Shown here one piece after another: positions 49,002 through 50,979 of a DNA stretch of 50,979 bases. A model generated the notes under the pieces. The model was not told the DNA's origin. It made no database searches and saw only the letters and a list, made by a program, of their open reading frames with translations. Origin of the DNA: WYZ-LMO2 sp040514265 (lineage in GTDB: Archaea; Halobacteriota; Archaeoglobi; Archaeoglobales; Archaeoglobaceae). The stretch's first letter is position 1, and each line of letters starts with the position of its first letter. The translations under genes were made by a program, and so were the position numbers. The stretch spans positions 1 through 50,979 of the forward strand of contig JBEVCD010000001.1 of assembly GCA_040514265.1 (NCBI GenBank). The letters are read 5' to 3'.

Positions 49002-50435
49002 GTGAAGCGCGCAGCCATCGCTGTGCTGCTCATCGCAGCCGCTTTACGCTTCTACGACCTCGGAAAACCCCCGTTGTTTTTCGACGAGAGCATACACTCC
49101 GTTTTCGCCAACGCTGTTCTCAAAGGAAGTTACAAGTACGACCCGGCCTATCATGGTCCCCTTTTATTCTATACAGTGGCTCCAGTGCTAGCTCTGCTCG
49201 GCGAGAACGAGTTCACCCTCCGCCTGGTTCCGGCTACGCTCGGAGTGGCTTTCGTCGCCTCGTTACTTCTCTACAGGCGGTACATCGGAAACAAGGCAGC
49301 TGTGGCGGCTCTCTTCGTAGCCCTCTCTCCGGTAATAGTTAACTACTCACGATTTTACCGCGGAGACGTTTACCAGCTCCTCTTCACGTCGCTGGCTGTT
49401 TACTTCATCCTCCGCTACCTCGAAGCGAACAGGAACTGGAGGGAACTTAAGGTCGATAGGTCTACGCTTCACCTCACAGCCTCGGCGATCTTCTTAGCCC
49501 TCTTCGCCGCCACGAAGGAGACCTTCTACGTCTTCGCCGCTCTTCTTGCTATCTACCTGGTCATCGACGCGCATCGCTTCAGAATTTCCGACCTGCTGAT
49601 CTCGCTCGCCGCCTTCTCACTCGTTTACCTCACTTTCTACACGAACTTCTGGACGCACACAGAACCGCTCACGAATTTCAGTCAGTTTCCAGCCGTCAGG
49701 GCTATTGAATACTGGAAGTATCAGCACGAGATAGCCAGAATAGCAGGTCCGGCTTACTATCACCTCGAAATCCTCGTCCTCTATGACCTGCCGGCTCTGT
49801 TGCTTGCAGCCGTAGCTATTAAGAGGTGGTCTCTGGGCGAGAAAGACGACTTCACTTCTATGTTCGTATTCCTCTTCTTCGCGAACCTCCTCTTCTACTC
49901 CTACATGCAGGAGAAAGTTCCCTGGCTGGCAGTCCACATCGAGTTCCCGATGTTCGTGCTGGCTGCGAAGGTTGCCGATGGAAAGAAGGCAGCTATTACC
50001 GCACTCTTCCTGCTCTACGGCTGCGTAGCTCTGAACATCGTGAATCCCGTAAACCCCGCCGAGCCGGCTCTTTACATGCCGACACAGTACGACGTCAGGG
50101 AAATCACGAAGAACTTCGACGAGGGAAGTAAGATCTACGTTTTCACAACCGTCGGAGAGTACTGGCCCTTGGCTTGGTACCTCAGGGGCTACACGGTTTA
50201 CTACTACACTTCCGGAGTTGAAGGGGTGGGATACAGCTCCGCAGACGTTATAATAGCAAACGAAACAAATGCTGCGAAGATAAAACTGGACTGGCAGCGC
50301 GAAACGATGGTCGTCAGGTGTTGGAGCTTCTGGACTCAGCCCGAAATCTCGAAAATTCCAGAATTCCTAGCTCTACGCAGACCCTTTGCCGAGGTGTACT
50401 GCATGAACTTCACAGTCTTTTTCAGGACGCGTTAA
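49002..50435 (+). CDS. Agl23-like (TIGR03663) membrane glycosyltransferase-family protein
   Basis: A 477-residue integral membrane protein of the PMT/ArnT type (GT39-like). A first TM helix is followed by the acidic pair in PPLFFDESIHSVFANAVLKGSYKYDPAYHGPLLF, the loop where family members bind metal and lipid-linked sugar. About ten TM segments follow, then a soluble C-terminal part. The family is linked with N-glycosylation gene sets in archaea, though its exact reaction is not firmly known. The start is GTG at 49002, about 24 bp from GTATATATA (48974-48982); a leaderless transcript is likely. Confidence 0.82.
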   Translation: MKRAAIAVLLIAAALRFYDLGKPPLFFDESIHSVFANAVLKGSYKYDPAYHGPLLFYTVAPVLALLGENEFTLRLVPATLGVAFVASLLLYRRYIGNKAAVAALFVALSPVIVNYSRFYRGDVYQLLFTSLAVYFILRYLEANRNWRELKVDRSTLHLTASAIFLALFAATKETFYVFAALLAIYLVIDAHRFRISDLLISLAAFSLVYLTFYTNFWTHTEPLTNFSQFPAVRAIEYWKYQHEIARIAGPAYYHLEILVLYDLPALLLAAVAIKRWSLGEKDDFTSMFVFLFFANLLFYSYMQEKVPWLAVHIEFPMFVLAAKVADGKKAAITALFLLYGCVALNIVNPVNPAEPALYMPTQYDVREITKNFDEGSKIYVFTTVGEYWPLAWYLRGYTVYYYTSGVEGVGYSSADVIIANETNAAKIKLDWQRETMVVRCWSFWTQPEISKIPEFLALRRPFAEVYCMNFTVFFRTR

Positions 50436-50647
50436 GGTGAAGGTCGCATTCGGCAGTGTATTTTCGCATTCAGTTCGATCGGGTTTCAAACGGTCGGACT
50501 GATCTACGCAACCGCAACAAACGCCGGCTTCATAACTTCAACTTAGCCGGCGTTTTTTATACCCTCGCGGGCTTCTACTTCCTTTCGCTGATCCTCGCCT
50601 GCGCCTTCTTCTTCGCTCTCGAAATCGCGAGACATGTCTCCAAATAA
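50436..50647 (+). pseudogene. remnant of a DMT/EamA-type transporter
   Basis: In one frame the sequence reads FQTVGLIYATATNAGFITS before a TAG, the signature of EamA drug/metabolite transporters around a TM helix. In another frame it continues YTLAGFYFLSLILACAFFFALEIARH, a hydrophobic segment. The N- and C-terminal parts of the protein are missing. It is a decayed, internally deleted gene. Confidence 0.6.
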
Positions 50648-50689
50648 AATATAGTCCATTCTACCAACTCCTGCACCATTCCAACGCAT

Positions 50690-50979
50690 TCACCAAACTT
50701 CTCAAGTCAATTCCTTACGTTCATGCTTTCTCTCCTTCATAAGCCTTTCCGCTATGTTTTTAGCATTTCTCACAACTTCATCAATTGGATTCAGATCTGG
50801 GGAATAAGGAGGGAGGCAGATAAACCAAAACCATGCCCTGCTCTTCAGATTTAGCTTTATGGATTTTAGCGTTGTCGACGATCATAACTATCCTCTTTTC
50901 GAGCGGTGAAGTATTGCTTATTATTGCTACATCATTCCTTAAGCTCATGAATCTAAGGTTTTCCTCTTCCTTGTCGTCT
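50690..50979 (-). pseudogene. decayed IS630-like transposase, cut by window end
   Basis: On the minus strand, KRIVMIVDNAKIHKAKSEEQGMVLVYLPP is followed, after a one-base shift, by YSPDLNPIDEVVRNAKNIAERLMKERK. This is the C-terminal catalytic part of IS630/Tc1-type DDE transposases (the D-N-A-x-I-H and L-P-P-Y-S-P-D-L-N-P-I-E motifs). The frame break is in a pyrimidine-rich stretch near 50811. The N-terminal part lies outside the window. Confidence 0.82.

Overview
The window is chromosomal DNA of a euryarchaeon, most likely a member of the Archaeoglobaceae. The evidence is an intron-containing tRNA-Trp with a C/D guide in the intron, TATA-type promoters, archaeal ribosomal proteins L1-L10-L12, a beta-RFAP synthase (tetrahydromethanopterin synthesis), a tungsten aldehyde ferredoxin oxidoreductase with its radical SAM partner, an HdrD-like iron-sulfur protein, and a fused UPF0200/UPF0201 protein, an arrangement I associate with Archaeoglobus. 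Genes are dense, often overlap by 4-35 bp, and have no sign of recent large-scale transfer. The window is a draft scaffold: it has a 100-N gap at 32356-32455.

Layout. 1-500: tRNA-Lys, a candidate H/ACA-type guide RNA and tRNA-Trp, all on the minus strand. 509-4818: tmcA, an ASCH protein, a radical SAM protein, a phosphoesterase and a secreted SNase-like nuclease. 4897-10884: complete seven-gene trp operon in the order C-D-E-G-F-B-A. 10853-18842: cofactor and miscellaneous genes (DUF1464 kinase, beta-RFAP synthase, Thi4 thiazole synthase, phosphoesterase, small ATPase, DUF362 ferredoxin, pyruvoyl arginine decarboxylase, CYTH protein, FKBP, HdrD-like protein). 19000-24278: phosphate region, with an AbrB-PhoU regulator divergent from pstSCAB-phoU; pstA carries a frameshift at a C6 run. 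24340-24815: decayed transposase. 24888-30364: rpl1-rplP0-rpl12, an Lrp regulator, Ogg, CoaD, a nucleotide N-glycosidase-like/QueF-like fusion, the UPF0200/0201 fusion and a small unknown. 30339-35209: divergent branched-chain amino acid type ABC transporter. 35206-39212: SpoU methyltransferase, adenosine-specific kinase, PLP lyase/decarboxylase, FGGY kinase. 39352-42328: radical SAM maturase and convergent tungsten AOR. 42420-42770: second copy of the decayed transposase. 42818-48871: MBL hydrolase, a coiled-coil protein and the condensin genes smc-scpA-scpB. 49002-50979: Agl23-like membrane glycosyltransferase, then a transporter remnant and an IS630-like transposase remnant.

The most notable signals are: (1) a long inverted pair of near-identical 33-bp sequences (24 bp perfect core) on either side of the smc block, each with the dyad-plus-G-string architecture of archaeal Orc1/Cdc6 origin recognition boxes, so this may be (part of) a replication origin; (2) the fusion of a DNPH1/Rcl-like nucleotide N-glycosidase domain to a QueF-like domain that keeps the thioimide Cys but has lost the NADPH-motif lysines; (3) a candidate H/ACA RNA with a correctly spaced TATA box; (4) a perfect inverted repeat over the TATA box of the tungsten-enzyme maturase gene; (5) two essential-looking genes, ogg and scpA, without any ATG/GTG/TTG start in frame; (6) near-constant spacing of about 24-28 bp from TATA centre to start codon, implying widespread leaderless transcripts, with several near-symmetric bidirectional promoters.
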